A stretch of 64,000 nucleotides of DNA from Cycas panzhihuaensis (Eukaryota; Cycadophyta): positions 112,227,741 to 112,291,740 of the forward strand of contig CM041465.1 of NCBI GenBank assembly GCA_023213395.1. The letters are read 5' to 3'. The notes beneath the pieces are model-generated. The model did not search any database, was not told the DNA's origin, and saw only the letters and a list, made by a program, of their open reading frames with translations. Both the position numbers and the translations under genes were made by a program. Shown here piece after piece: positions 1 to 13,546 of this stretch. Each line of letters starts with the position of its first letter. Positions within the stretch are counted from its first letter, which is position 1.

Positions 1-2
1 TA

Positions 3-77
3 TATATGGAACAACCAGAAGGCTTTGTACTAAATGGCAAAAATAGACTTATTTGTGTTTCACAAAAACCTAGCCTC
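3..77 (+). pseudogene. Ty1/copia reverse transcriptase fragment
   Basis: Frame 3 reads YMEQPEGFVLNGKNRLICV, which matches the conserved copia RT stretch that normally reads (V)YMxQPEGF followed by a short Gly-Lys linker and a Leu-Cys-Lys segment. The match ends near a degenerate KPSL, after which the frame closes. The element must extend left of the window. No other copia pol motif is seen just downstream, so the element is truncated here. It is unrelated to the gypsy elements that follow. Confidence 0.8.
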
Positions 78-2403
78 TTATTTACTTTTATACTTTTGAT
101 ATATTTCTTGTAAGGTTTCATGAGGAAAAATAAATGATGGACTTGTTTTATGATAAGTTAGACCATGTTTTGATGAATTATTATATTTATTTGCTTAAGG
201 ATATATAATGAATGATGATGTATTATATATTTATGTTACAACCTATTGATGATTAATACTTATGGCATTAAAATTTTCTCTTTCATAATCACTTTGATTG
301 AACTTCTCCTTTAAAACTTTCCATTTTTACATTTTTCTTGATTTCACCAAATCTCTTTGCACTTGGTCATTTCTGGGCTTATACTCATCATTTTTATTGT
401 ATTTTAGGTCTCTTTCCTCATTAATAAAGTCATTTGTACTTAAATTTATGATTAAAATTTAATTTTTGTCTTTTAATGAACTAATTTTCACTTTCCCATT
501 TATCACATTTTTGGTGTTGCCAAAAATATGACTGATCATATTTTTAGAGTAAAGCCACATTTTGGTAGGTCTAAAGATGTAACTGGTCATGTTCTTGACT
601 ATTATGCATGCAAAACTCAGCCAACATACTGGTTTTTTATATGTTGGCACCTAGATTTAATGAAATCTTATCTTTCAAATGCCTTGGAATGATCAAGAGG
701 GTATTTTTATTGATGATTGAGAGTTAAAGAGTCAAGAGATCAAGTTTTTTGTGTGATTTATTGGAGATTTAAAGACTTTTTAAAGATTACTATTGTTGTT
801 ATTTAGGGATTAGCTTTTGTTGGTGCTTTTGGGTGAAATCAAGAGGAAGATTTGATATTGAAGCTTGTTGCCCTATTGATGTTTGAATCTTGATGGTTTT
901 CTTCTCAAATTTCAACACTTTTCTTATTACTTTTAGCCTCAAAAGTCTTCACTAATGGTAAGATCTTTCCTATTTGGTTTCTTATCATTTCACTGCTTGT
1001 TGGAGCTTGTTTTATGCTCATAATTTACTTTCTCTTTTCGCTAGTTTTTGTGGTGATCTTGTACTTGTTCTTGACTTGGAATCTTTACTAAACGATTAGC
1101 CCTTTGTGGGGTTTCAAAGAGATAATCTGAGGTGAAGCATGGTCATCTCTTCACTATCTAAATAGCTATCTCTTCCTATTATTTCATAGCAGTCTCAATT
1201 CTAAGTGGTTTATTGTCTCTTTTGGCTTATATTTGGCTATGGTTTAGCCTCTAGTGCTTGTTGTCTTTCTTTCTTTACTTGTTTTAAAGGAAAGTTTAGA
1301 GAAATTTGATCAAAAGGAAGAAAAAGAGCCATTCTGAGGCAGAAGTTTACTATAGGAAATTAGTCTTGGTTGTGATGCTTGCATGATTTCACTCTTTGAT
1401 TTGGTCTTCTTCCTTTAAAAATAAAAAATCTGATTGGTGAATGATACATATATTTAACTTTTTAGATTAATAGAGGTTCAAGGATCCTTTTGGAGTCCCT
1501 TTTGCTCCAATTGTGATAAAATTTCCAAGTTGTGTGTATTATTTCTTATATGGGGATTATGGTTGGAGTATGATTACTTGAATGCATCATTAATAGTCTA
1601 AAAATTCATTTAAAATAATATTAATATATCTTTAAAATTTCTCTTTTTCATCGTAGAAATTTGATTTAAAAGAAAGATAGCATGCGTGTAAGATAGAGAG
1701 CTTATTCATTAATATTGCTTATTATTGAATCTTTTAAAATATTGCATAAGCAATTACATGTTGTGTCGCATCTCATATTAGTACTTTTCTTTTCATAATG
1801 AAGTGTGTGTTGTATATAATAGAGATAGTTGTATACTTACATTAGTATGTTTCATTTTTAAAGCAAAAAATAACAAAAGTATATTGCATGCATCTAGCTT
1901 TGTTTGTTTGTTTGTTTAAAGTAGAATAGGTCTTGTGGTTTCATTGATTGCCTTTGATCATTTTATTTTATCTTGTTTAAACAACAATAAAAAGACATAA
2001 CAAAGAAAAAACAAAATATAGAAAACTAAATTATTTTCCACTCCCTATCTCTTCCCCTTTATTCAAGTAAAACTCAAAATGTTTGAAAGAATGAAAAGAT
2101 AAGAGTCCCTAGGAAGGACATAAGAAACATTGTCAAAGTGGCTCTGAACTGAGGACTCCTTTACCTAGTTCTGTAGGCTAGTGGATTCTCCCACCTCCAT
2201 ACATCCAAGCCTTTTATTATCTTACACAATTATATCCTTATTAAATGGCATAATTAGGTGAAGACTCCTTCTTAGGAGTTAGGCAAAGGTGGTTACTTAG
2301 GTCTTCTTAGACTTTATATCTCTTTGTTTAGATTTGAGACAAAAGAAATATCCCATTGATTAAGAGATATTTTGTTTAGGTCCACCCAAGACACACCATC
2401 TTT
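78..2403 (+). repeat. AT-rich tract, probably the decayed 5' LTR of element A
   Basis: No gene is visible in this stretch. Its right end abuts a primer binding site related to those of the other Tat elements here. Short matches to their LTRs support an LTR: CCTAGGAAGGACATAAGAAA near 2109 resembles the D LTR near 58171, and an Ile-less stretch near 1100-1130 (TTTGTGGGG then TCTGAGG) resembles the C LTR near 34530. The left LTR border was not found; an LTR as long as the others (2.8 kb) would not fit before the copia fragment. The call is an inference from weak matches. Confidence 0.45.
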
Positions 2404-2404
2404 T

Positions 2405-2422
2405 TGGAAACTATACTAGGGA
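2405..2422 (+). other. Primer binding site of element A
   Basis: TGGAAACTATACTAGGGA aligns with the primer sites of the other Tat copies here: TGGCGACTATACTCGGGA at 18010-17993 (- strand), TAGCGACCATACTGGGGA at 35726-35743 and TAACGACCATACTAGGGA at 58757-58774. The inferred family form resembles the TGGCGCC...GGGGA primer site common in plant gypsy elements. It fixes the 3' end of the A LTR just before 2405. Confidence 0.65.
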
Positions 2423-2829
2423 GCTACCGTTTACTCTCTTGTTAAAGAAATGGAAAATATAATGCCTACTCCTAGGTGATCTTGAAGGCTTCAAGGGCTC
2501 TTGTTGGATCATTAAGCTCACCCTTTACACTTTAGTCAAGAAGTTTTATTATCTTATATTGAGTCTTCAGAATTTTAGGCTCATAACACTTATGTTTATC
2601 CCCTTTAAGATTCAACCTAGTTGTATGATATGCTCATGGAGTAAGGATATCTCAAACCCTCTCAATATTAGGATAATCCTTATTTTTCATAATAAGAACC
2701 ACCTCTTGTTCAAGCACATTCATCATACTTTGAGTCAGTTCTCACTAGGATACCTACTCCACTTCACATGCCTAGTTATCAAGATCCATTTTATCTAGAG
2801 ACTCATACCATGACATATGCACCACAACA

Positions 2830-4560
2830 TCTTTGAATTGATCCTTTGGGTGAGGATTATGAGTAAATTCAAGTCGAGCCTCCACCTATTATCATTTGAT
2901 CCCCCCATCCTTCTGACCCTCCTTCACTAAGACCTTCATCAAGATCTCACTCTTCTTCTTTAGAGGAGGTGGATGACCACAAGTCAACTCATTCATAGCC
3001 CCACCATTCTCCTTTTATGCTACAAGTTTGGATTCATTCTCCTCACACTATATCTTTTACCCACGAAGGAACTGCTATTATTTTTGCTTATAGTAATCCT
3101 AATTTCTCTCATGTGCCTGTTTTTAATCAAGTGGTTTTACCTTCACTAAGCTTATAACCTATATATCCTTATAGTATTAGAGTTACCTCTTCTCATTCAA
3201 TTTTTTCCATGACTTAATTACAACTTTATATATCATACATGACTTTATCTCATGGCATTAGACCTCTCCCACATTCCTCTAGAGTATCTAATGTGGCTCT
3301 TTCTTCTCAACATATTTCTTATACTTATTATGTCCAACCTCATGATTTAATTAGTTAGTCACAAACCTTGAGAATTCCCAACCCTACTTCTTCTTCGTAT
3401 ATCCTTAGACCTATTCCACAGCTAGTTCCTTTTCCCACTTTTAGTCTGATCTTTTGACAACCTTTTATACCTCAAACTAATTCTATGGTTAATCTCATAG
3501 CTTGGTTTAATCCCTTATATACTTTTCCATCTTATGTTATTTCTTAACAACAACCATAACAACAATTATTACAATGACATGTTCCTTCATCTACTCCATA
3601 TCCCTCATCCTTGCCTTAATGTCCTACCACATTAAGGCCAGGGAGACATTTCCTCAATTATATAAAATCTCCATTTCCACGTAAGGTCCTTCTATCTCCT
3701 ATGCCTTCTTTCCTTCCTGAGTTGCCTAAATTTTTTGGTGACTCTTCTCATGATCCTACTTCCCAAGTATAGGCATCTGCACTTACTTATGCAAATTTTA
3801 TGTTATACAATTATATCATGATATACCTATTTCCTAAATCTTTTCAAGGCGATGCCTTGAAGTGGTTTTACTATCTTCTTTCAACTTTTGTTCTCTCATT
3901 CCAACAATTAGTTGATTATTTTATCAACTATTTTGATATAGTGAGACCATTTGAATCAGGCATCAAATCCCTTTTAGCCATCAAATAAAATCATAATGAG
4001 ACCTTAAAAGACTTTGTTTGAAGGTTTCAAGACTAGGTATATTCTTACCATTCACATCTTGATCCTAGCCTAGTATTCAATGCGTTTACTAATGCTTTGA
4101 GGCCACATGTATACCTTGAAGTCTTAAAACTTGGTCCTCAAAATTATGAAGATATTATTGATCATTGCTTAGCTTTAGAAATGTTCAATATTCAAACGAG
4201 TATTAAGAAGGTTGGGAAACCTATTCCTTCTAAAGAAATGGTTCAAACAATAAAGGCTTCCTATCCTTAACCCACTTATGATCACCTAATTTCTTCTGTT
4301 AGATCATTAAAGTATGTAATCAACACTAAGTTATGTGTTGATGGTCCTTCTCAGAGACAACCTTTGTAGGAGACTAAAGTTATCCATCTTACTAAAGGAA
4401 GAGAGAAGTAAGCTCCTCCTCCCCCTCCTCCTTCCTTTAGAAAGATGAAATAGTGCTTCTATCATTAAACTAATGCCCATGATAGAAGTAAGTGTCATAT
4501 AATTCAAAATACAACCCAAAATACAAGTGCTTATCTAAATCACTCCTCTAACCCATCTCA
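2830..4560 (+). pseudogene. gag: Degenerate gag of element A
   Basis: Gag forms the capsid-like particle and binds element RNA. The capsid core is readable from about 3735 to 4200; the stretch FPKSFQGDALKWFYYL at 3831-3878 aligns with FPRSLQGDALKWFYRL of element C. The segment FESGIKSLLAIK ends at 3988, as in the other copies. A zinc knuckle C-x2-H-x4-H-x4-C is still intact at 4454-4495, with one internal stop. The N-terminal part before 3700 is Ser/Pro-rich, like the other gags, but cannot be followed in one frame. About 400 bases between the primer site and this region show nothing else. Confidence 0.8.
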
Positions 4561-4989
4561 AGACCAAATGATCCATAAGGATCTATTGCCTTAACATAAT
4601 GAGAAAGTAAATAAAGATGATAAAGATAAGGAAAAGCAATTGCAAGATGATTAAGATGAACCTTTAAGTTCTAATTCATAAAAGAAGACTATCCCTCCTC
4701 TAAACCCTCTAATGAATTAAATTAACAATCAATGTTAGCTACCTCCTAAAGGTTGTGACACTAAGAAAATGATAAACATAATAGAGACAATAAAGAGTAT
4801 AGGTCCATCCAAATCACTTGATGATTTGATGATGGGAAATCCTAACTCTTTACCTCTAGTACCCTCATGTCCCATTAGGTTTAGGTTTATTCCCTATAAT
4901 ATAAAGGATGGATTATTCTTTTTAGTTCAGGAATTAAAGACTATTCCAGTAGGTATTTTAGTTATTAATTTACTAAAGTATTTTCGTGA

Positions 4990-5460
4990 GTAATGTCAAC
5001 TCTTATTTGATGCATTGGGAGTTCCTGTAGTAGTCTCTTCACCCTCTTATATGATTTCCTTTGTGTTGGCTACCTTGTTTAGTCATTCTACTCTTTTACC
5101 AAATGATATACCTCTATTCTATATTGAAATTATAAAGGATGACATCAATATTAAGCGAGTTATAATTGATAAGGGATCATCTATCAACGTAATCCTTCTT
5201 TGCCTTATTAAGTATTATCTTAGTCTTTGATCCATATGAGTGGATTTGCTAGGAATATGACAAGAATAAAAAAGTACCCCTAGGTCAAGTCACTCTCCCT
5301 CTTACGTTAGAAGAAAACACAGTTCTTACTTAGTTAACCATTATTAATCTTGACTTAGAGGATAATATTCCTTTGGTAGGCCTTATATTACCCAAATGTC
5401 AGTGGTTTATTCCTGTCTCTTTACTGAACTTAGGTTCATCTATGAGGGATAATTAAAAAT
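4990..5460 (+). pseudogene. Degenerate aspartic protease of element A
   Basis: The retroviral-type protease cleaves the Gag-Pol polyprotein. The active-site region reads VIIDKGSSINVILL near 5160-5202, against VVDNGSSVNAMPL in C; the catalytic Asp remains, but the usual Thr/Ser/Asn after it is Lys. Downstream, GRPYITQMSVVYS near 5380-5415 aligns with GRPWLDQMGAVCS in C, in a shifted frame. At least one frameshift and several stops separate the two parts. The stretch 5461-6600 is the poorly conserved linker between protease and RT; near 6400-6475 it keeps an FENDEVILEH...GHHRLDF block that matches the linker of C and D. Confidence 0.75.
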
Positions 5461-6624
5461 TATAAAGCAAAAACTGAAACCCATTAAATAGTCAATCTCT
5501 CTTATTGAGACTTTTTATGAACTTAGTGAGTCATCAAACTCCTTGGAGTACTTCTTTTAATTATTTGGTTTAGGTCAATACTTTTCCATTGAAGCTCTTT
5601 TTACTTATTTGGAAGTAAAAGATGTGGATTTAGTTGATATTATTCCTTTTTCATTAGGTTTCTCATCCATTCCTTCTACTTTGGGCTTGATTGATTAGTC
5701 TTCAGTTTCCTCTTTTACTCTTAATGAAGAAAAAACCTTTCATTTTATCGTATCTTATAGGGACCACCTATGACTATACTTATTGATATAAATGTGTTCC
5801 TTCCCATTCATAACCACTTCTCATAGGTTTTATATTTACCCTCGGCGGTAAATGTTGTGGTTCCTTCTATTACCAATCCTTTATTAAGTACTTATCCAAC
5901 TTTAGTTATACGTGATTTATATGTTGATGGTTCACCATTCTTCTCTTGGTCTTCTTTCTTTATAGCATGGTTGAATATACATAAGAAAAATATGTTATTG
6001 CATTCACATTTAGACTTAGAATTAGGAGGCAAATATATTAATTCACTTGATATACATCTAAGCAATCAAAATATCTCCACTAGAATATTGGAAGTCAATC
6101 TAATCTCTACTATTTCTTCTTCTTCCTACCCTCTAGTGGATTCTTCCCATCCTCTCTTGTTCTAATGTCTTTGTCTAATTAAGAGCACTATGAGTATTAT
6201 CGTGAATTTAATCAAATCTTCACTTTGACTTAGACGTTTGTTCATAGGCCTATTCTATTTTCTCATGTTTCTTTAATCATTGAGTTTGTTCCTACTTGTC
6301 CAAGCTCTTTAATTGATTCCCTTTCACGTTTTAGGCCTCTCTCTTTATCTACTAATCTACCTAAGAATCTTGTCCTCATCAATCTCTTCCACTTAGATCA
6401 CTTTGAGAATGATGAGGTGATTTTAGAGCATGTAATAGGTTCATCTCCTGAGCTTCCTAATGGACATCATAGGTTAGATTTTTCAAAAGTAATATAATCT
6501 CATTCAAAACTTATTAATCATTCCTAACCTTAAGATTCAAATTTCTTTCATACAATCTATCCCTTATTTTGAAGAGGGAAACATGATGATTATGGAATAG
6601 ACTATCAACATAGACCTAGAGATA

Positions 6625-7480
6625 GGAGATACTCCTAGAATTATCAAGTTGGGAGCTAGTTATACTCCCCAAGAGATCTCTCAACTTAAGGATATCTTTT
6701 ATGAATTTCACACAGTTTTTGCTTTGAACTACAAAGATATGCATGGCCTTGATCCACAAGTCATGAAGCATAATATTATAGTAACTCCTGGCATTAAACC
6801 TAAGTGATAAAAAGAATGCCCTATTGTTAGGAGCTAGATTCATTAAGAGTGTCAATTATTCCTAATGGGTTTCTAACACACTTCCTATAGAAAAGAAAAA
6901 TATATCAATTTGAATTTGCATTGATTTTCATGATATCAATGAGGTGTTCCCTAAAGATAACTTTCCTCTCCCTTTTCTTAATCAAATTTGGGACCAGACG
7001 ATTGGCTTTAAGGTGATGTCTCTTATGGATGGCTTTCTAATATATAATTAGATGTTCATCTCATCTTGTAATCATCATAAGATTACTTTCACCACTCCTT
7101 GGGCTACCTTTGTGTATAAAGTCATGCCATTAGAGTTGAAGAATATTGGTGTAATATATCAAAGAGCTATGGTCCATATTTTCCATGACCTAATTTGTAA
7201 TATCATTATTGTGTATTTGGATGATATACTCACTCTATCTTGTAAAATATACAATCATCTGCATGACCTTACAATGATCTTTGAAAGGTGTAAGGAGTAT
7301 TGTTTATGCCTTAATCCCTCCAAATGTGGTTTTGTCATTACATTAGGAAGGATATTATGAAATATTATTTCCCATGAATGGATTAGAATTGATCTCGATA
7401 AGGCAATTATTACTATGCCTCCTCTTAAGAGTCAAAAGTAAATTAAATCTTTTCTAGATAGTCTTAGTTTCTTAAGGCAT
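6625..7480 (+). pseudogene. Degenerate reverse transcriptase of element A
   Basis: RT copies element RNA into DNA. Recognisable blocks in order: an N-terminal stretch (near 6700) like EFQDVFAWDY of D, CIDFHDINEVFPKDNFPLPF near 6917-6976, VMSLMDGF near 7015, then the palm ORF at 7052-7360 with TPWATFVYKVMPLELKN and the catalytic YLDD in IVYLDDILT near 7208-7234. YLDD is the usual gypsy form, whereas the B/C/D family has FMDD. Stops and small indels break the frame at several points, so it cannot be active. Confidence 0.9.
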
Positions 7481-7599
7481 TTTATCGCTAATTTCACCTT
7501 AGATGTTAAGCCTATCATGAATCTTTTAAAGAAAGATGTTGAGTTATGATGGACTCCTCAAGTTTAAGAGTCCTTCAATAAGCTAAAGTAAGCCTTGGT

Positions 7600-7990
7600 T
7601 TTAGACTTATTATTTCTCTACCAGGATTTGATAAACCATTTATTTTATATACTTTAATTATAGAAAAATCACTACCAGGAATGCTAGCATAAGATAATGA
7701 CTTTGATAAGGAACGAACTATCTATTTCATTAGTAGGACCCTAGTGGCTATTGAACTTTATTATAATTTCTCTAAAAAAGAATGCCTTATTAACAAGTTA
7801 TACCACTACCTCCTTAGGAATAGGGTCCACCTTATTATTCAGCCAGATCCTATAAGATACTTGCTTACTAAACCTAATTTTACTAGATGATTAGGTAAGT
7901 GGTCTTTATTGCTTAAAAAGTTTGATTTGCAAGTGGTCAATAGAAAATCTAAGAAATGCATGATCATCCTAAAGATTATGGTTGATGCCC
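7600..7990 (+). pseudogene. Degenerate gypsy RNase H (gRNH) of element A
   Basis: This is the RNase H attached to RT. The stretch RTIYFISRTLVAIEL near 7717-7761 matches AIYFISRTLVATKL in C, and the following block with LLTKPN and FDLQVVNRKSKK (7909-7956) matches the end of the gRNH in C. The first catalytic Asp region reads YTLIIEKSL, so the expected Asp is absent, as it also is in C and D. Loss of this site is known in Tat elements that gained a second RNase H. Confidence 0.75.
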
Positions 7991-8039
7991 CTCTTCCTAA
8001 TCTTACTAGCCAACCCATTGATAATTCTCTTACAGTTGA

Positions 8040-9297
8040 GCATGTCCTTCATATCCAGGTCATCCCTTATGATGATCCATGGTATGGAGAGATTAACTCA
8101 TACTTATATGATCAATATTTTACTTCTCTTTCTACTTTAAAGAAGAGAAGATAAATTAGAGCTACTATTAGGCAACACCTTTTACTGGACAATGTACTTC
8201 ATAAACATTCTTTTGGTGGAATCTTGTTAAGGTGCCTCTTTTCTGATGAAATACTAGTTGCCTTACCAGAGTCCCATGAAAGAATGTGTAATGGACATTT
8301 TAGTGGTCAATTGATAGCCTAAAACATTCTTCATATCGACTATTTTTAGCCTACCTTATTTAAAATGCTCATTATTATATCTAAAAATGCCAGAAAATGT
8401 CAATCTCATATAACATTGATACATATTCCTACACAAGTAATGAAGTTAATAGTTTCACCTTGGCCTTTTTCCCAATGGGATCTCGATATCATTAGTCAGA
8501 TCTTTCTAGCATTATTTAATGGGTATAAGTTTATAATAAGATATCCTACTAGTTATTGTTATAGGAAAGATGGTTGCCGCATTTATATTTTAGTATATTA
8601 TTTATAGATTTGAGGTGCCGGACGTCATCATTATTGATAATAGGACTTCATTCTATAATCCTCATATCAATGAACTATGTAATAAATTTCATATTACTCA
8701 TAGGCTATCCACCCCTTATCACCCTTAAGCAAATGGCCAAGTGGAAGCATTTAATAAGATCTTAGCTAAAATTTTAGCCAAGATAGTTACTGCATCTCAT
8801 AGGGATTAGCATACTCAATTATTTATGGTATTATGGGCCTATAGGACCTTCATTAGGAATGCCACAAATATGACACAATTTTCTCTTATTTATGGTGTTG
8901 AGGTTCTCCTCCCATTAAAGGTTGAGATTCCTTCCTTATATGTCTCATTGAAGGAATTTACTAATGAAGAATTTCAAAGAGAAGCATGTCTCTTAAAACT
9001 AGAGAAATTAGATTTGACTCATTTGCAAGGTTTACAGAATAATATGGCATCTAAGGCTAGAGTTGAGGCTACTCATGATAGGCATCTTAGACCTAAGAGG
9101 TTTAGTGTTAATGATAAGGAGTTAAAGTTAGAGTATTTACATAAAAAGGAATGAAAGTTTTCTCCCAAATGGATAAGACCATTCCTAGTAATTAAAGACT
9201 TAGATAATGGGGCTTATCAAATTTTAATAATGAAAGGTCTAGAATTTAAAAAGCCTATCAATTCCTAGTATCTGAAAGAGATTTATATCTAGTAGTA
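8040..9297 (+). pseudogene. Degenerate integrase of element A
   Basis: Integrase inserts the cDNA into the genome. The N-terminal zinc region is partly readable (ESHERMCNGHFSG near 8270-8308, KCQSH near 8396-8410). The catalytic core keeps the first Asp in QWDLDIIS near 8477-8500 and the second in IIIDNRTSF near 8628-8654, where the usual Gly is Arg. The glutamate is in NGQVEAFNK near 8732-8758. The C-terminal part at 8825-9154 is one open frame with WAYRTFIRNATNMT and FSLIYG, typical of plant gypsy integrases. A frameshift lies near 8570-8600. The 9298-9637 stretch after it has no gene. Confidence 0.9.
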
Positions 9298-9637
9298 GTG
9301 GTTTATCACCTCTACAATGAGGATATAGTATGGCTCTGAATCCTTCTCTTTACCTACTAAGCTAAAACTATAGGCAATATTTTTATTTTTTGGTTTCTTC
9401 TTGCATTATTATGAGTTTTATCTTACTTTCATCAAGGATCCCACTCATGATCATATAAGTCTTTTACTCTTTCTAGCGTCTGCATTGATTATTATTTCTC
9501 TACTACGTTATTTGGATCTTATTCTATTTTGAGTTCTGTACTCAAAGGAGAGTTTGGGCACCCACCTCTATCATATTTTTATCCTTAAAAGAGAAACACT
9601 TTTGTCAGCTTTAGATACCTTGTCATTAGTTGAGATC

Positions 9638-9970
9638 TATTGGAAAAAATAATGTAAGGAGTGCACAGCGGAGTAGGTATTCATATCAATCCATATTGAG
9701 AAAATACAATCAAAGTGTATAATATTCAATCCATCTTGTGAGAGTACAACAAGTTTCTAAATATTGGTTATATCTAAAGACACCAGGGTTTTTCACCCCA
9801 AAAATATATAATTATAAGAGAGGAGGGAAACCTTCTTAACCTCTAAACTTTAAACAACATTAAAATAATACTTAACTCAAGTTACAATTAACCTTACCTA
9901 ACTTACCTTAACATGTGTGCACTCACATGTGCAAAAGGTTGGAGTGGGGTGATGAGTATTAACCCCAACA
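9638..9970 (-). repeat. 3' LTR of element H
   Basis: This 333-bp repeat matches 14094-14426 over its whole length. On the - strand it starts TGTTGGGG and ends TCCAATA; the terminal CA has become TA by one transition. It is longer than a solo remnant would need and pairs exactly in length with the other LTR. Confidence 0.9.
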
Positions 9971-9981
9971 TTCTATCCCTT
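9971..9981 (-). other. Polypurine tract of element H
   Basis: On the - strand AAGGGATAGAA lies directly upstream of the 3' LTR start. This is where plus-strand DNA synthesis would be primed, and it supports the - strand orientation. Confidence 0.7.
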
Positions 9982-10184
9982 AATGGTTATCATGATCATC
10001 TTTACTTTTCTTTGAATTTGTGGTATCAATATTTGAAAATAACTTTGAAAATTTATCCTTTGGCTTGGTAATCAACATGCTTAATAAAGTATAAAACAAC
10101 TTGCTTGATCATCTTATCAACATCTTGTGTTTATTCAAAATCATATAGTGAGGGTAGCTTCCAAGTAGGTCTTATTGATCTAGC

Positions 10185-10463
10185 TTAATTTGTAGGAAAG
10201 GAAGTACATTTGTTCCGATCTTGGTCCTTCTTTGGAGTTAAGTTATTAATACATATCTTCATATTAAATGTAATATTAAAAACATTATTTTCAATGAAAT
10301 CTAAATTAATATAAGAAATGTTAATCTTTTCTTCACATGGTACTTGATATATCATCTGCCTCACAGGAAAAATGTTATTAATATAATTACTAAAATTGAA
10401 ATAAAGGGAATCTCCCCCATAAAGTGAATCTAATGTGTTGCGCACTACTTTGGAAGTAGTCAT
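10185..10463 (-). other. 92-codon open frame in element H, function unknown
   Basis: This open frame lies near the 3' end of the H interior. The predicted protein has no motif I recognise: it is Asn/Ile-rich, has no zinc knuckle and no membrane segment. It may be a chance open frame in AT-rich DNA or a relic of a captured gene. There is no second copy in the window to test conservation. Confidence 0.2.
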
Positions 10464-13400
10464 TTCTGAAACATTTAAAAATATATTATCATCTAAGCTA
10501 TAGAATATAAATGCAAGGGCTTCATTGTCTCTCTTTAAGTCTTCTTTGTTGTTTTGTTCATATCCCTCATTTATATACCTACAAAAGTTATTTGAAATAG
10601 GTGCACTTTCATAATGACCGTATAAAAATGAAAATTATTCCTATTAAATACTGGTAGACTAATATTGTTTAAGTACAGTGCCATCGTGTAAATGCTTTAG
10701 TACATAATCAACAATATGGATTCAATGAGTGAGTAATCTTCAAGTAAACATATGATAAAAAATTTTCATAAAGTCACAAACAATATGTAAAAAAATGATC
10801 AATATACTTTACTTCCTTTTATTTAGTAAATGAAGATGACTTACAATGTTTTTTTTAAGCAAGAAAAAGTATGTATATGTCTGAAATAAAAAATAATACA
10901 AATATTTAGGAAATGGAAATATGTTTCAACCTTTTTTCAAATGAAGATATGCTATAAACTTTGTTCAAATTTTACTAAAATAAGTAAATGAAATAATGAT
11001 ACTTTTCTTCTTCAAGCAAACCAAAGAATATAAGATAATATGCAAATTAGTTCTTTTAACTAGATTTATTTATAGAAAGAAACAATAAAGTATATGATCC
11101 TTTAATGCTTTACAATGCAAACTAAACTATGTAGCTTTTAATGATTTTAAGATAAATAAACAATGGTATTTTACACCTAACCTTGTAGCTTTCAAATGAA
11201 ATAAGGAACTAAAGCCTTTAATAAAAAATAAGATAACCTTTTTGTCAAATTATATAAGATAATAAGAATGCCTAATTATTCCTTTGTAGAGCAAAATAGT
11301 TATATGAAAACTTGAAATTTTTAAGTACATTCTTTGATCAAAGTAATAAAAATACCAGAAAGTTGTATGTATTCAATGAATAATGTAAGGAATAAATAGA
11401 TTTAATATAGATTGTACACACGTTGAATTTACACCACTTAGGTTACTGGGCGCTCAAAGTACTAAAAAAATATATGTTGGATGTAAAATAGATTAAAAAA
11501 ATATATAAGGATCAATAGTAACTTCAAAGATCGATTAGTAATAAATAATGATTCAATTATAATCCTTTGAAATAATAAAATACTTTAAAAGTTATAAAAA
11601 GTAGGCCTATCTAGGGCTGAACAAAAAGCTCAAGTTGATGAGCTTCAAAAACATACAAAATGATGTCAAAATATTAAAAAAAAAAGATTCTAATATGTAG
11701 TACACTGAATTACATTTCCAAAGAAATTGACATTTTGGAAAATGAAGTTCATATGACAAAGTTATTATAGAAACTGTAAATAGGATTCTTTATGGCTAGT
11801 AAGATAATAGATTAAAAAACTGGTCACTTTGGCCAATTAAAGCTCAGCCAAAATAATCTCAAATTTGGTAAATAATGGTTCTACACTACATTACTCTTAA
11901 ATATGGTCTTAATGAGACTAATTTCACCAAAATTTGATAAGCTAATGATGAGATATATTATTAAATCTAATAGTGTCTGTTAGGATAAATTTATAAAGAA
12001 ACTTTAACAAATCAAATTAGCCCCTTTTAATAATTTTGGTGCATGGTCATATGGGGTTATTTAAAACCAAAAAATAGATATTGGTGAGGGAATAGGCCTT
12101 AAATAGCCAAAATATATATGTCAATCAATGAAGGCACCTAAAGCGAAAAAAAAACTCTGGAAAAAATGAAGAAATTAGTCTTGAAAAAGTTTAATAAGAG
12201 GTCATATGCAGAATAGAAACAAGGGCTAAATAGCCAAGGGGGTTAAGCCCTTTTAAAATGGATTTCAAAAGTTATAAATGGTAATTAAATTTTATTTAAT
12301 CTTTATAAACTTAGGTTAATAAAGTAAATAGATTTAATATAAAAAATCAATATGAAAAAAACTAAATTTTTAAAGCACAGAGGCCATGCGACCTGTGTGA
12401 TGACACAGAGGGTGGTCCTAAGCGAAAACAAGGTCTACAATCATTTAGAGAGGTGTAGATAGGGGTTTTGAGGTACTACAAACTCAATTTTGAAGTCAAA
12501 ATGAGAAAAAAACAAATAAAAAACTTTGATTTTTGGCTTGCTTAAGAAGGTATTCGATAATGAATAATGAATGGAAAAAATTAAGAATAAAGAGTGGATC
12601 TGGCCAGAATAATCACTAAGAGCAACCTAAAACTTTCTAATTTGATTAATGAATAGGGACACCTAGCTTAACGAGTCCAAAACATAAAAGTTTTTGGAAA
12701 ATTATTTGTTTTAGATGAAGAACAAAGGGAAAAATAAGAAAAAACTTAGATAAAGAAATTTTGACGACTCCAACCCTTCACTAGAAGTACGGATCTTGAA
12801 AAAACTTGAAATGTAGATTGATTTGTCTAATGGATTAAATCTTGTAAAATTTTATGAGCAATTGTTGCCTACAAAGTTAGAATGAGCCTTTGGACAAAAA
12901 ATGACTAAATATAGATATGTGTTCACTCTAAGAGTAATATCTTACAACACAATCAACGAAACAAGGTGAAATCTTTTCCAATAGTTAAATAACCCAACTA
13001 CTAGTAGAACAAGTAGTCATATGCTATGGTTCTGAGTAGCATAGGAGTATAAGCTAGTTCGAAAATGATAAATAATGATTTTAAAAATAATGAAATGAGA
13101 ACCAACATAATAAAAATAAAATAAAACGATTAACATAGTGAATTTATATAGCTAAAAATCAATCAAACTAACGTGGATTTAATCACTAAAATTCTATTAG
13201 ATAATGACACCTTTAACCAATTGAAAATATTTGAAAATTATTTATAAAAATACATAAAGACAAGATCATACCAAGGTTTACCAATAAGTCCATGCAGGGG
13301 GAATTTCACACAGCCCGTACTCCTCATATGAGTAACAGATCCTAACAAAACTTGAGAGGCCTCTAGATCTCCTTGATAGCTAGCTCCCTGTAAATTTCAC

Positions 13401-13546
13401 GAAATATGATGCTTATATGCCGAGAACAGAGTTGCAGAGCTAACAAGGGTTGCACATGCACTAGGAGGTCGTATGACTTAAAAGGTAAGTCAGAACAACC
13501 CTAAGACAACTTTGTGTAGACCCTAAGAGGTCAACACCCAAGTTCA